Assembly (NCBI GenBank): GCA_016287755.1
Contig: JAEEWT010000008.1
Coordinates: forward strand, 62,001-126,000
Length of the DNA: 64,000 nt
Reading direction: 5' to 3'
Source of the DNA: Prevotella sp.
GTDB lineage: Bacteria; Bacteroidota; Bacteroidia; Bacteroidales; Bacteroidaceae
Shown: piece after piece, positions 1 through 7,441 of the stretch
How positions within the stretch are numbered: the first letter of the stretch is position 1
How the letters are laid out: every line of letters begins with the position of its first letter
The notes under the pieces: generated by a model
Database searches by the model: none
What the model saw: the letters and a program-made list of their open reading frames with translations, nothing else
What the model was told of the DNA's origin: nothing
Translations under genes and position numbers: made by a program

Positions 1-1
1 G

Positions 2-313
2 GCGGTGTATCTGCTATTCCTGAATCATCCTGAAGGCATTCTTTTCAAGTGTCTTCCTGATTATAGGGAGGAACTGGCTATAATCTATGCCAAACTTAGG
101 CCATGGGGATTATCAAATAGGGCGCTGCGAAGTATTGAGGATGTAACAAACCCCTTATTGAATTCCATCAACGAGAAGTGTGCCCGTATCAGAAAGGCTT
201 TCCTCGATATTTTGGACGAACATGTGGCAGAGCAGTATTACATACAAGGTGAGAGAGGGGAGGCAAAGAAGATCTCCCTTCCCCGCGACTTGGTGGTGTG
301 GGGAGTTATGTAG
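2..313 (+). CDS. Partial protein of unknown function, paralogue of the gene at 2877-3461
   Basis: The reading frame is already open at the left edge, so the 5' part is missing; about 103 residues remain before TAG at 311-313. The visible part aligns over its whole length with the C-terminal half of the protein at 2877-3461: VYLLFLNHPEGI against VYLLFLAHPEGI, YREEL, NSINEKCARIRKAFLD against NAINEKCSRIKKVFLD, and LPRDLVVW against LPRELVVW at the end. I do not know a function for the family. The compact alpha/beta pattern with a hydrophobic strand-helix start could be winged-helix-like, but this is a guess. It is followed by 520 bp of repeats and hairpins rather than by a gene, and so is probably transcribed separately from the ftsZ-like cluster. 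Confidence 0.75.
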   Translation, partial: AVYLLFLNHPEGILFKCLPDYREELAIIYAKLRPWGLSNRALRSIEDVTNPLLNSINEKCARIRKAFLDILDEHVAEQYYIQGERGEAKKISLPRDLVVWGVM

Positions 314-360
314 GTCGTTGTCTTACAATCCTGGTATACAATGTGTAACTCATGGACTTA

Positions 361-470
361 CAAACAAGGCTGCTTAGTCAGTGTTATAAGGCTGATAACG
401 ATGGGTTATAAGGCTAGTTAGACCTACTTATCAGCCTAGTTGGAGGGCGTTATAAGGCTTGTAGGATTTT
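361..470 (+). repeat. 22-bp direct-repeat array, five copies (locus 1)
   Basis: Five units begin at 361, 383, 405, 427 and 449, exactly 22 bp apart. The core is close to GTTATAAGGCTGATAAC, perfect at 383-399; the other copies are degenerate but keep the AAGGCT-like centre in phase. The same 17-mer and the same five-copy, 22-bp layout recur at 47376-47485. No gene lies in 314-833; this array, two hairpins and a promoter are all I can see there. Confidence 0.8.
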
Positions 471-517
471 GAAGGTCTACAGACGTTGAGAAAGTGTGAA
501 GGATGTATTGAAAGAAT

Positions 518-568
518 GCTCCGCTAATACGCCTAATTGACTTATGATCAACAGGTTGTTGGTGGAGC
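518..568 (+). repeat. Hairpin element B, plus orientation
   Basis: A 51-bp segment begins GCTCCGC and ends GTGGAGC, an imperfect terminal inverted repeat. Its interior (TAATACGCCTAATTGACTTA and onward) matches the reverse complement of 47486-47535 almost throughout, so this is a dispersed element, not a chance hairpin. It lies 47 bp after the 22-bp array. Confidence 0.75.
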
Positions 569-647
569 AATTTACACCTTCCATCGTCTTTCTTGAAAAC
601 TTACCCAGTTCTCGGATAATCTCGGTTCTACTCATAACCCCATTAAA

Positions 648-702
648 TTCCTCCGCCCTTATTCTTCTGGTAATCATGTAATTACCTAATAAAGCGGAGG
701 AA
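648..702 (+). repeat. Hairpin element A, plus orientation
   Basis: A 55-bp segment has perfect 9-bp terminal inverted repeats, TTCCTCCGC and GCGGAGGAA, and an inner near-palindrome TGGTAATCATGTAATTACC. The reverse complement of 47285-47340 is a second copy, sharing CTTCTGGTAATCAT in the middle. Between elements B and A (569-647) I see nothing recognisable. Confidence 0.75.
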
Positions 703-786
703 TAGGAGTGGGGGCTTAATAGGTACAGGAATCTGTCTCACTAAGGAGAAAAATGACATTTCCACAAGGCTTGTGGGACAAAAATC

Positions 787-818
787 CTTGGAAAAGGTTT
801 AGATTTGAGTTATATTTG
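787..818 (+). promoter_or_regulatory. Bacteroidetes-type promoter inside the longest frame of the next gene
   Basis: A -33 box CTTG (787-790) and a -7 box TATATTTG (811-818) are separated by 20 nt. The -7 box ends 15 nt before ATG 834. This favours ATG 834 over ATG 753 as the start of the next gene, although AAGGAG at 743-748 would serve ATG 753. Confidence 0.6.
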
Positions 819-833
819 CAACAAAAAGAATGT

Positions 834-1463
834 ATGGGAGATTATTGGGTATTATTAGGGGTTGTGGCGTTTACGCTGTATCATATATACAAGTATTATC
901 ATGACAAGCCAGAGGATTCGTATGATGAGTCGCTAGGAATTGCGGATGGGGTGGTGGTACCAGAATCAGGAACTGGAAAAGACGATTACTCAAATGGAGA
1001 AAACGATAGTGTAACGAGTATGGAAGAGATGATAGGAACGCGTGACTTGGTGTTTCAAACGCTGCGACGTATCGGTTGTGAGTATAGGGAGGAGGAAGAT
1101 AACAGAATCCTTTTCAGGTATCAGGGGGAACCGTTTTTGATCATTGCCACTAATGACTCATACTTTATTGAAGTATATGACAACTGGTGGTACAGTCTTT
1201 CCATAAATTGCGAGGTGGAAGAGTTTGCACGGTTGCAGAAGGTAATCAATTATATAAATGCTTTTGTGACCTGCACGGTGCTATACATAATCCATAAGGA
1301 ATTGGAGCAGATAGGTGTTCATACCAAGAAGAGTGTACTTTTCATTCCTCAGATTCCTAATTTAGACGGATATCTGGTCAGTGTACTGAACGAGTTCTTC
1401 AGGACCCAGCGTTTATTGATAACAGAATTGGAGAAGTACAAAGTGAGGGAAGAACAACTGTAA
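834..1463 (+). CDS. Hypothetical membrane-anchored protein
   Basis: About 209 residues from ATG 834. One N-terminal membrane segment (WVLLGVVAFTLYHIYKYY, about residues 4-21) is followed by an acidic, low-complexity linker and then a soluble domain of about 140 residues. The N-in short leader and single helix suggest an anchored cytoplasmic or periplasmic domain. I recognise no family. A longer frame opens at ATG 753 with a good Shine-Dalgarno sequence, but its extra 27 residues overlap a strong promoter and look untranslated. The gene precedes the ftsZ-like gene by 148 bp, which holds that gene's own promoter. Confidence 0.6.
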   Translation: MGDYWVLLGVVAFTLYHIYKYYHDKPEDSYDESLGIADGVVVPESGTGKDDYSNGENDSVTSMEEMIGTRDLVFQTLRRIGCEYREEEDNRILFRYQGEPFLIIATNDSYFIEVYDNWWYSLSINCEVEEFARLQKVINYINAFVTCTVLYIIHKELEQIGVHTKKSVLFIPQIPNLDGYLVSVLNEFFRTQRLLITELEKYKVREEQL

Positions 1464-1525
1464 TCTGCATATAGACGGAAAAGAAATATTGTTTCTTCTT
1501 CACAAGCCTTGCGGTGCAATTTTCT

Positions 1526-1557
1526 TTTGGAAATATTCTGCTTTTTGATTATATTTG
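1526..1557 (+). promoter_or_regulatory. Promoter of the ftsZ-like gene
   Basis: TTTG at 1526-1529 and TATATTTG at 1550-1557 with a 20-nt spacer match the Bacteroidetes -33/-7 consensus. The 5' untranslated region to ATG 1612 would be about 45-50 nt. Confidence 0.65.
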
Positions 1558-1611
1558 CAGTCAAAAAGGGAAAGGCATTACTGACCAACGAATGATAAGT
1601 AGAGAAAGAGC

Positions 1612-2877
1612 ATGGATACGATCTTGGATTTTGGAATTGTAGAGGATAAGATGCAGGGCATCATCAAGGTGATTGGCGTTGGTGGTGGCGGCTGCAATGC
1701 TGTGCGAAATATGTATAACGAGAGGGTGGAGGGAGTGACGTATGCGGTGTGTAACACGGATAGTCAGTCGCTCTCACGGTCGCCTGTGCCGGTGAAAATC
1801 ATGCTGGGAGAATCAGGACTCGGTGCTGGGGCTAATCCTGAATTGGGTAAAACGGAGGCAGAGAACAGTATTCATGATATAGAGAAACTGCTCTCTGACG
1901 GTACGAAAATGGTGTTCGTAACGGCTGGTATGGGTGGCGGTACGGGTACCGGGGCTGCTCCTGTGGTGGCTTCCGTGGCCAAGAAGATGGGATTGCTCAC
2001 AGTGGGCGTGGTGACCATTCCGTTCTATTTCGAGAAGAAAAGGAAGATTATCAAGGCGCTGAAGGGCGTGGAGGAGATGCGCAAGAATGTGGATGCACTG
2101 CTGATTGTGAACAATGAGAAGCTCTGCGATGTGTATTCCGACTCTGACATGTCGGTCAAGGAGGCTTTCCAACGGGCTGACAATGTGCTGATGGATGCCG
2201 TGAAGGGTATCTCGGAACTGATTACAATGCCCAGCGACGGGGGTATCAAGAGTGACTTCCGTGATGTGGAGACAACGATGAAAGACGGTGGCGGGGCTAT
2301 CATGGCAATGGGTCGTGCCAGCGGGGAACATCGGGTGGAGAAGGCGATTCTGGATGCGCTCGACTCGCCGTTGCTGTATGGTAACGACATCGGGAAGGCC
2401 AAAAGGATTCTCTTCAATATCTATGCAAGCGATACGCATCCGATCTATGTGCGTGAGCTGCAGGAGATAGATGACTTCTTCGATCAGTTAGATCCGAATA
2501 TCGATGTGATATGGGGTACGGCGTCGGATGATTCGCTGGGTGAGGATGTGAAGGTGACGATTTTGGCAACGGGCGTGGAGGATGAGCTGCGCAGTGAGGT
2601 GAAAAGGGATGTGCACCATGATGAGGATAACTTCTACGAGGATCTGATTCCGTTGCTCTATAAACCGGCGAAGTCTGCTACCATGCAGGAGGCGCTGGTA
2701 CAGGAACTGCCGTTTGTGGAGAATCCTGAGCCGGAACCGATAGTGGAAGAACAGTCGGAGGAGACGGTTGAGGATGCGGAGCCTGAGAAGCCGAAGGATG
2801 AGGGGGGTAAGAAGCCTGAAACCATCATTGACAAGTGGAGAACAATGCTGGGAAAGCTGTTATATGAGGATGCTTAA
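1612..2877 (+). CDS. Divergent FtsZ-family tubulin-like GTPase
   Basis: 421 residues. The FtsZ fold is clear: a [13 protein letters not shown] nucleotide-binding start, the tubulin signature [12 protein letters not shown] at about residues 105-117, and a VVTIPF strand. FtsZ polymerises in a GTP-dependent manner at midcell. The T7 loop reads [10 protein letters not shown] (K213, D215, D218); the two acidic catalytic residues are kept, but the usual Asn two residues before the first Asp is Lys here. The C-terminal 90 residues are an acidic, proline-rich linker ending in [13 protein letters not shown], not a familiar FtsA-binding peptide. There is no murC/ftsQ/ftsA neighbour. From these facts I infer an accessory FtsZ paralogue rather than the main one; the rest of the genome would be needed to be sure. 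The downstream gene overlaps it as TAATG, implying translational coupling. Confidence 0.85.
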   Translation: MDTILDFGIVEDKMQGIIKVIGVGGGGCNAVRNMYNERVEGVTYAVCNTDSQSLSRSPVPVKIMLGESGLGAGANPELGKTEAENSIHDIEKLLSDGTKMVFVTAGMGGGTGTGAAPVVASVAKKMGLLTVGVVTIPFYFEKKRKIIKALKGVEEMRKNVDALLIVNNEKLCDVYSDSDMSVKEAFQRADNVLMDAVKGISELITMPSDGGIKSDFRDVETTMKDGGGAIMAMGRASGEHRVEKAILDALDSPLLYGNDIGKAKRILFNIYASDTHPIYVRELQEIDDFFDQLDPNIDVIWGTASDDSLGEDVKVTILATGVEDELRSEVKRDVHHDEDNFYEDLIPLLYKPAKSATMQEALVQELPFVENPEPEPIVEEQSEETVEDAEPEKPKDEGGKKPETIIDKWRTMLGKLLYEDA

Positions 2878-3461
2878 TGATGGATCTGACTCATCAATCA
2901 CCTGAGGAACTGGCCGAACAGCTGAGGCTCCTGGTTGGGCAGCTGCAAAAGGCGAACCGCAACGACTTGTTGCTGCGGGCCATTGGTGCGCCGTTACTGG
3001 AGGAGCTGCGCATTGAAGCGGCGAGACCGAAACTGAGCAGACTGCGCATCACGAAGTGCTATCGTTTCTTCCTGATGGATTATGAGAACAGGGAGGTGGA
3101 GCTACAGCCTGTTCACAAGGCGGTGTACCTGCTGTTCTTGGCGCATCCTGAGGGTATAGAGTTTAAACGACTGGGTAATTACCGTGAGGAACTGACACGC
3201 TATTATATGGCCACAGCGAGGATGATGGATAAGGAAAAGGTGATTGATGGGGTGAACCACTTGGTGAACCCGCTCGACAATGCCATCAACGAGAAGTGCT
3301 CGCGCATCAAGAAGGTGTTCCTCGACATGATGGACGAATACACGGCTACGTATTATATCATCAGCGGTCATACAAAAAAGCACATCGAGGGCTCTACTCG
3401 TATATGGTATGAACGACTGAAGATCATCACGCTGCCCAGAGAACTGGTGGTTTGGGAATAA
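2877..3461 (+). CDS. Protein of unknown function coupled to the ftsZ-like gene
   Basis: 194 residues, starting on the last base of the ftsZ-like stop codon (TAATG; a second ATG follows directly). It has a helical N-terminal third (EELAEQLRLLVGQLQKAN), then a compact domain with VYLLFLAHPEGI, YREEL and NAINEKCSRIKK, ending in LPRELVVW. The C-terminal half is paralogous to the truncated gene at the left window edge. No catalytic motif is visible. Stop-start overlap with the FtsZ-like gene suggests the two proteins are made in fixed ratio and could act together; a regulator or adaptor role is only inference. Confidence 0.75.
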   Translation: MMDLTHQSPEELAEQLRLLVGQLQKANRNDLLLRAIGAPLLEELRIEAARPKLSRLRITKCYRFFLMDYENREVELQPVHKAVYLLFLAHPEGIEFKRLGNYREELTRYYMATARMMDKEKVIDGVNHLVNPLDNAINEKCSRIKKVFLDMMDEYTATYYIISGHTKKHIEGSTRIWYERLKIITLPRELVVWE

Positions 3462-3486
3462 CTACAACTTATAGAAAGAATAACAT

Positions 3487-4125
3487 ATGGATATGGGTGA
3501 GGAGAAGAATAAGAAGGTGAAGAATACATCTCATGCCGAGGATGAACATACTGCATTTTCCAGACTATTTATGGCAGCCATTAAGTGGAAGGATTTCTCT
3601 ATAGTTAGTCCTTGCCTGGCAGATGATGTGGTTCAGGTTCTGTATAATAATAGGGATATTGTTGGAAGAGATGCTGTAGTAGCATATTGGCAGGACTGGT
3701 TGGTAAGACGCAAAGAAATCTTGAAGAGAGCAAGACTTGATGTGAGGTTCTGCCGTTTCTATGAGCGTGATGTTTGTGGCATTCTGTTTCCACACAGCAG
3801 AGTTCATTATATAATATCAAGAATTGAAGATGGACTGGTTCAGCAAATGGTGTTCTGTACCAATCCTCTACAAGATATTATGATTAGGCATTGGGATTTG
3901 GACAGAGATCCGGATGTCTTAAGTCTTAAACATGAGATACTGGAAGAGATCAAACCTCGAAGACATCGATTTCCTTGCATGCGGTGTGGAACGAAATCGG
4001 AAGATCTTCAATGGAATAACCTTTCAATTGACAACGGACCAATAGGATATGTGGGTGAATTGTCTGTATGTCCCCATTGCAAGAAAACCGTAGAGTTCCT
4101 GCCGACGGTTTTCTATAGGCTTTAG
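3487..4125 (+). CDS. NTF2/SnoaL-like protein with C-terminal zinc ribbon
   Basis: 212 residues, cytoplasmic by sequence. The N-terminal part (AFSRLFMAAIKWKDFSIVSPCLADDVVQVLYNN, given here in outline) has the layout of a SnoaL/NTF2-like cone fold: a helix, a short strand and a G-R-D-A-V-V-A-Y-W helix. The C-terminal 55 residues carry two CxxC pairs, CMRC and CPHC, spaced as in a zinc ribbon. The gene begins 25 bp after the preceding stop with no obvious promoter, so it is probably in the same transcript. Function unknown; the combination suggests a binding rather than catalytic role. Confidence 0.6.
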   Translation: MDMGEEKNKKVKNTSHAEDEHTAFSRLFMAAIKWKDFSIVSPCLADDVVQVLYNNRDIVGRDAVVAYWQDWLVRRKEILKRARLDVRFCRFYERDVCGILFPHSRVHYIISRIEDGLVQQMVFCTNPLQDIMIRHWDLDRDPDVLSLKHEILEEIKPRRHRFPCMRCGTKSEDLQWNNLSIDNGPIGYVGELSVCPHCKKTVEFLPTVFYRL

Positions 4126-4151
4126 CGTATAATGTCAGAATAAGCGGAAAG

Positions 4152-4745
4152 ATGAAAAAGGGTGTAGTTGGCATGGTGGCCGTACTGATGATAGCCATAA
4201 CAGTCAGTGCGTGTAAAGACCAAATGGCGATAAGGGAGTATATGAACAGTGAAAGGACTGTTCACGACACGGTGTATATCGATAGCTTTATCGTGGAGAA
4301 ACACGACACGGTGTTTGTGGATGCTCAGTGGCTGCGGAGGGTGTTTGAAACGACGCAATGGAAAACGTGGACAAACTACAAGGATAGTTTCTCGGTGGAT
4401 TATCCTGCATGTATGAAGAGGAATCCTAATGATGCGGAGCGGAATCTGCATGTGGAATATCATGGGGTTACGATGGTTGTTACGACGTATGATGATGCGG
4501 AGGAGATGTCGGTACAGGAGAAATATGATGCCATCAGTATGGGGGCTGCAACGAAATCCATTGCCGACAGCTCGTTCCTCATGGCGGGAAGTGCTGCGGG
4601 TGAAAAGCTGTACTTCGAGAAGGATTACAAGGTAAACAGCAAGACGTGGATGTATATACGGGTGGAGTTCCACAGAGAACTGACATGGGATGTGGATCCG
4701 CTGCTGCAGTATGTGCGGAGGTATGAACTGAAACGAGTGGAGTGA
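4152..4745 (+). CDS. Predicted lipoprotein of unknown function
   Basis: 197 residues. The N-terminus is a lipoprotein signal peptide: MKK, a hydrophobic run, and a lipobox VSAC with Cys21 as the expected lipidation site. The mature part contains HDTVYIDSF and HDTVFVDA, a repeated HDTV motif, then a mixed alpha/beta domain that resembles small substrate- or stress-related periplasmic lipoproteins, but I cannot name a family. It lies 26 bp after the zinc-ribbon gene and ends the run of plus-strand genes in the ftsZ-like cluster before a new promoter, so it may be the last gene of that operon. Confidence 0.65.
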   Translation: MKKGVVGMVAVLMIAITVSACKDQMAIREYMNSERTVHDTVYIDSFIVEKHDTVFVDAQWLRRVFETTQWKTWTNYKDSFSVDYPACMKRNPNDAERNLHVEYHGVTMVVTTYDDAEEMSVQEKYDAISMGAATKSIADSSFLMAGSAAGEKLYFEKDYKVNSKTWMYIRVEFHRELTWDVDPLLQYVRRYELKRVE

Positions 4746-4794
4746 TTCTTTTCCACATCTCTTGTGAATATTCTTTTTTCTCAAAAATATGTAG

Positions 4795-4802
4795 TATCTT
4801 TG
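4795..4802 (+). promoter_or_regulatory. -7 box for the DUF2461 gene
   Basis: TATCTTTG followed by C lies 31 nt before ATG 4834. The -33 region is T-rich but has no clean TTTG at the right distance, so the call rests mainly on the -7 box. Confidence 0.45.
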
Positions 4803-4833
4803 CGAAAAGTTTTGAGAAGAAAGACAGAATATT

Positions 4834-5559
4834 ATGGATGCAAAACGGATAGTGAGATTCCTGCGCCAGGTGATGGCGAATAATAACAGGGAGTGGTTTC
4901 AGGAGCATAAGAAAGAGTATGAGGCGGTGAGGGCTGACTTTGAAAAGGGGGTTCAGCAGACCATCGCGCGCATCATGACGTTTGACGATTCGATTGCTCA
5001 CCTGACGGTGAAGGACTGTACGTACCGCTTTTATCGCGATACGCGGTTCTCGAAGGATAAGTCGCCGTATAAGAACCACCTGGGGGCGTACATCTCAGCG
5101 CACGGGAAGAAGTCGCTGCATGGGGGGTACTATATTCATCTGGAACCGGGGCACTGTACGGTGGCGTGCGGAAACTACTGGCTGCCGACAAATATCCTGA
5201 CTTCGTGCCGTAACGAGATCATGGCGAATACGGAGGAGTGGCTGCGGTGTGTGCGCAGTGATGAGTTCCTGAAATACTTCGGGAGTGATGCGGCAAGCAG
5301 CTTCCCGACACCTACGGAGGTGTCGAGCTGGGATCAGCCGCAGGGGTTCGGACTGGAGCGGTTGAAGACGTGTCCTGCAGGGTTCCCGCGCGACTGGGAG
5401 TATATTGAGTATCTGCAACAGAAGGATTATTGCTGCTGGCATCATGTGCCGGATGACTTCTTCCAGGGTGACCAATGGCTGGATGAGGCGGAGCGGATGT
5501 TCCGCGTGGCGAAGCCGATGATGGATATGATGAATGGGGTGATTGATGATTATGAGTGA
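4834..5559 (+). CDS. DUF2461 family protein
   Basis: 241 residues, the usual length of the DUF2461/TIGR02453 family. The characteristic blocks are present: FLRQVMANNNREWFQEHK near the N-terminus, then YRFYRDTRFSKDKSPYKNH and GGYYIHLEPG, and a C-terminal DDFF motif before the final helix. The family's biochemical role is not known. It is cytoplasmic, with no signal peptide. It has its own promoter and is followed by 495 bp of repeats and promoters, so it looks monocistronic. Confidence 0.85.
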   Translation: MDAKRIVRFLRQVMANNNREWFQEHKKEYEAVRADFEKGVQQTIARIMTFDDSIAHLTVKDCTYRFYRDTRFSKDKSPYKNHLGAYISAHGKKSLHGGYYIHLEPGHCTVACGNYWLPTNILTSCRNEIMANTEEWLRCVRSDEFLKYFGSDAASSFPTPTEVSSWDQPQGFGLERLKTCPAGFPRDWEYIEYLQQKDYCCWHHVPDDFFQGDQWLDEAERMFRVAKPMMDMMNGVIDDYE

Positions 5560-5570
5560 GGCCACCCCTG

Positions 5571-5590
5571 GCCCCTCCATGAGGAGGGGG
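5571..5590 (+). terminator. GC-rich hairpin after the DUF2461 gene
   Basis: CCCCTCC and GGAGGGG pair around a 4-nt loop just after the stop at 5557-5559. There is no U-run, so it may be a repeat-type hairpin that also stabilises or terminates the transcript. A second short stem, GGCGC/GCGCC, lies near 5600-5622. Confidence 0.4.
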
Positions 5591-5740
5591 AAAGCCGAAG
5601 GCGCGAGAAATGCTATAGCGCCAACGACCTGGCGTAAGCCGAAAAAGAAGCAAGCCGCCCCTTTGATGGGGCGAGCTTACCTTAATGAATGAGCGACGAG
5701 TAGGAGCGGTTGAGCCCCTCCATATAGGGAACTGATGGAG

Positions 5741-5802
5741 CAGCGAGTGGAGAGCTAAGCTTGCTTAAGCTATCCCGAGTCGCGACAGAAGTCGACGAAG
5801 TC
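5741..5802 (+). repeat. Structured core element, copy A
   Basis: The segment reads GAGAGC, then a hairpin with a TTGC-type loop (stem arms around 5753-5771), then CCGAGTCGCGAC and a GTCGACGAAGTC tail. Copies B (6991-7042) and C (46133-46190) share the flanks and the GCTTGC loop while the stem sequence differs. This copy has no heptad arrays beside it. Confidence 0.55.
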
Positions 5803-5833
5803 AAAGGATGGGGGTAGGTGGATGTTTCTTTTG

Positions 5834-5863
5834 CCTCTTTTCTTTGCGCCAAAGAAAAAGAGG
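5834..5863 (+). repeat. Hairpin CTCTTTTCTTTG/CAAAGAAAAAGAG
   Basis: A long near-perfect inverted repeat around a GCGC centre lies between core A and the tandem fabD promoters. It may act as a terminator or simply be a dispersed palindrome. With the other items listed, it accounts for most of the 495-bp gap 5560-6054; the remainder shows nothing recognisable. Confidence 0.5.
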
Positions 5864-5907
5864 GGAAGGTGGTAGTTGTATGAAAAACAAAGAAAAACAA
5901 GCTTTTC

Positions 5908-5939
5908 TTTGGTTTTTCCCTCGCTTAATCGTACCTTTG
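5908..5939 (+). promoter_or_regulatory. Upstream fabD promoter (P1), shared-spacer family
   Basis: TTTG (5908-5911) and TACCTTTG (5932-5939) with a 20-nt spacer that ends CCCTCGCTTAATCG, a degenerate version of the GCTCACTTATTCG spacer found at seven other promoters in the window. Confidence 0.6.
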
Positions 5940-5980
5940 ACTTCGTCGAAAGTACTCACGTTCGGAAAAACTCAAATTAA

Positions 5981-6012
5981 TTTGGTTTTTCGCTCACTTA
6001 TTCGTACTTTTG
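5981..6012 (+). promoter_or_regulatory. fabD promoter (P2), shared-spacer family
   Basis: TTTG (5981-5984), a 20-nt spacer ending CGCTCACTTATTCG, and TACTTTTG (6005-6012). The box lies 73 bp downstream of P1, and ATG 6055 follows 43 nt after the -7 box. Confidence 0.7.
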
Positions 6013-6054
6013 CAGCGCTTTATTATTAATCAAAGGTATTAAAACAGTAAAAAG

Positions 6055-6942
6055 ATGAAAGCATTTGTATTTCCCGGACAGGGAGCACAGTTCGTAGGAA
6101 TGGGTAAGGATCTGTATGATAACAACCCCAAAGCAAAGGAACTTTTTGAGAAAGCCAATGAGATTCTGGGCTACAGAATCACGGACATCATGTTCGAAGG
6201 CACGGATGAGGATCTACGTCAGACCAAGGTGACACAGCCTGCTGTGTTCCTGCATAGCGTGATCTCTGCCTTCTGCATGGGCGAGGATTTCAAGCCTGAG
6301 ATGACTGCCGGTCACTCTCTTGGTGAGTTCTCTGCACTGGTGGCTGCCGGAGCACTGAGCTTTGAGGATGGACTGAAACTGGTGTACGCCCGTGCCATGG
6401 CCATGCAGAAAGCTTGTGAGGCCGCACCGTCAACCATGGCTGCCATCATCGGACTGCCTGACGAGAAAGTGGAGGAGATATGCGCTGGAATCAGCAAGGA
6501 AGGATATGTGGTGATTCCGGCTAACTATAACAACCCTGGACAGCTGGTGATCAGCGGAAACATCGAGGCCATCAACGAGGCTTGCGAGAAGATGAAGGAG
6601 GCTGGTGCCAAGCGTGCGCTGCCGCTGAAGGTGGGTGGTGCGTTCCACTCTCCGCTGATGCAGCCGGCAAAGGATGAGCTGCAGGCTGCTATTGAGGTGA
6701 CTGAGGTGAAGGCTCCGAAGTGTCCGGTATATCAGAATGTGGACGGTAAGCCGCATACGGATGCTGCTGAGATCAAGGCCAACCTGATTGCTCAGCTTAC
6801 CAGTCCGGTGCGCTGGACACAGTGCGTGCAGAACATGATTGCCGACGGTGCTGATGACTTCACCGAATGCGGACCTGGAAAGGCACTGCAGGGTATGATC
6901 GCTAAGATCAACAAAGAAGTTTCCGCTCACGGAATCGCCTAA
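6055..6942 (+). CDS. fabD: Malonyl-CoA:acyl carrier protein transacylase
   Basis: 295 residues, normal family length. FabD moves the malonyl group from CoA to acyl carrier protein, supplying the extender unit of fatty acid synthesis in the cytoplasm. The start FVFPGQGAQFVGMG and the nucleophile elbow GHSLGEF (Ser88) are clear, and His198 in GAFHSPLM is the expected partner. The gene has two tandem promoters. Its stop (6940-6942) is followed at once by heptad repeats of the four-helix-bundle element, so that element sits exactly at the 3' boundary of the gene. Codon use and composition are like the neighbours. Confidence 0.95.
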   Translation: MKAFVFPGQGAQFVGMGKDLYDNNPKAKELFEKANEILGYRITDIMFEGTDEDLRQTKVTQPAVFLHSVISAFCMGEDFKPEMTAGHSLGEFSALVAAGALSFEDGLKLVYARAMAMQKACEAAPSTMAAIIGLPDEKVEEICAGISKEGYVVIPANYNNPGQLVISGNIEAINEACEKMKEAGAKRALPLKVGGAFHSPLMQPAKDELQAAIEVTEVKAPKCPVYQNVDGKPHTDAAEIKANLIAQLTSPVRWTQCVQNMIADGADDFTECGPGKALQGMIAKINKEVSAHGIA

Positions 6943-6976
6943 GACTTTGATCTTTGAACTTTGAACATTGAACTTT
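6943..6976 (+). repeat. Left heptad array of the four-helix element
   Basis: GACTTT, GATCTTT, GAACTTT, GAACATT and GAACTTT run consecutively and are followed by ATGATTAG. This is the inverse of the array at 7442-7473. Confidence 0.85.
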
Positions 6977-6990
6977 ATGATTAGCTTATG

Positions 6991-7042
6991 AGTTGTGAGA
7001 GCAAAACCAAGCTTGCATGAGGTTTGTCGGGTTGTAGCGAAA
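6991..7042 (+). repeat. Structured core element, copy B
   Basis: GTGAGAGC, then a hairpin (CAAAACC with GGTTTG around AAGCTTGCATGA, 7002-7026), then CGGGTTGTAGCGAAATTC. It lies between two heptad runs, as does copy C. It overlaps the apparent 5' extension of the four-helix frame, which argues against translation from there. Confidence 0.6.
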
Positions 7043-7063
7043 TTCAATTTAACTTTGAACTAT
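7043..7063 (+). repeat. Short heptad run before the four-helix gene
   Basis: TTCAATT, TAACTTT and GAACTAT are followed by ATGAT and then the start ATG. The junction GAACTAT-ATGAT mirrors GAACTTT-ATGAT at 6970-6981. Confidence 0.7.
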
Positions 7064-7068
7064 ATGAT

Positions 7069-7428
7069 ATGCTCCAGAGAAAGGAAGTAGAAAACGATGT
7101 TTATGTAATAGCTCGTTCCTTTGCTATTCGGATTGTAAACTTATATAAGTTTCTGAAAGAAGAGAAAGGCGAATTTATTATGTCGAAACAGGTTTTTCGT
7201 TCTGGTACAAGTATCGGAGCTAACGTGTTCGAAGGTAAGAATGCTCAAAGTAGACCTGACTTCTCGTCAAAAATGAATATTGCTTTGAAAGAAGCAACAG
7301 AAACAGGTTACTGGCTTGATTTGTTGCACGAAACGAAGTTCATAAATGATGAAATGTTTGTGTCTATCGAAGATGACTGCAACAAAATCATCGCTATATT
7401 GACTAAAATAGTCAAAGCTACAAAATAA
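7069..7428 (+). CDS. Four-helix-bundle protein (S23 / TIGR02436 type)
   Basis: 119 residues from ATG 7069; a longer frame from TTG 7024 would translate core B and heptads and is unlikely. The family pattern is clear: FAIRIVNLYKFL in helix 1, QVFRSGTSIGANVFEG leading into helix 2, then KMNIALKEATETGYWLDLL and KIIAILTKIVK. Such proteins form pentameric or dimeric helical bundles and are known from rRNA intervening sequences and, as Avd, from diversity-generating retroelements; a free-standing function is not established. The conserved basic and polar face (SGTSIGANV) points to nucleic-acid binding. It is bounded by inverted heptad arrays, so it is probably the cargo or the helper of the element. 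Confidence 0.85.
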   Translation: MLQRKEVENDVYVIARSFAIRIVNLYKFLKEEKGEFIMSKQVFRSGTSIGANVFEGKNAQSRPDFSSKMNIALKEATETGYWLDLLHETKFINDEMFVSIEDDCNKIIAILTKIVKATK

Positions 7429-7441
7429 CAGATCAAATCAT

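Noticed and set aside
361..470. 22-bp array considered as a CRISPR array
   Set aside because: Units are contiguous at 22 bp with no unique spacers, and no cas gene is near either locus.
477..677. Small minus-strand frame across hairpin elements
   Set aside because: It reads through both hairpins, which are repeated elsewhere in inverted form; there is no start context.
1813..2439. Long antisense open frame over the ftsZ-like gene
   Set aside because: It has no recognisable motif, no promoter or start context, and lies wholly opposite a gene with clear family motifs; it is a compositional shadow.
1612..2877. FtsZ-like gene considered as a phage or plasmid TubZ/RepX
   Set aside because: The motif order and lengths are FtsZ-like, and there are no phage or plasmid genes around it.
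4122..4784. 220-codon antisense frame over the lipoprotein gene
   Set aside because: Composition is low-complexity and His/Ile/Arg-rich, with no domain; the plus-strand frame has a lipobox.
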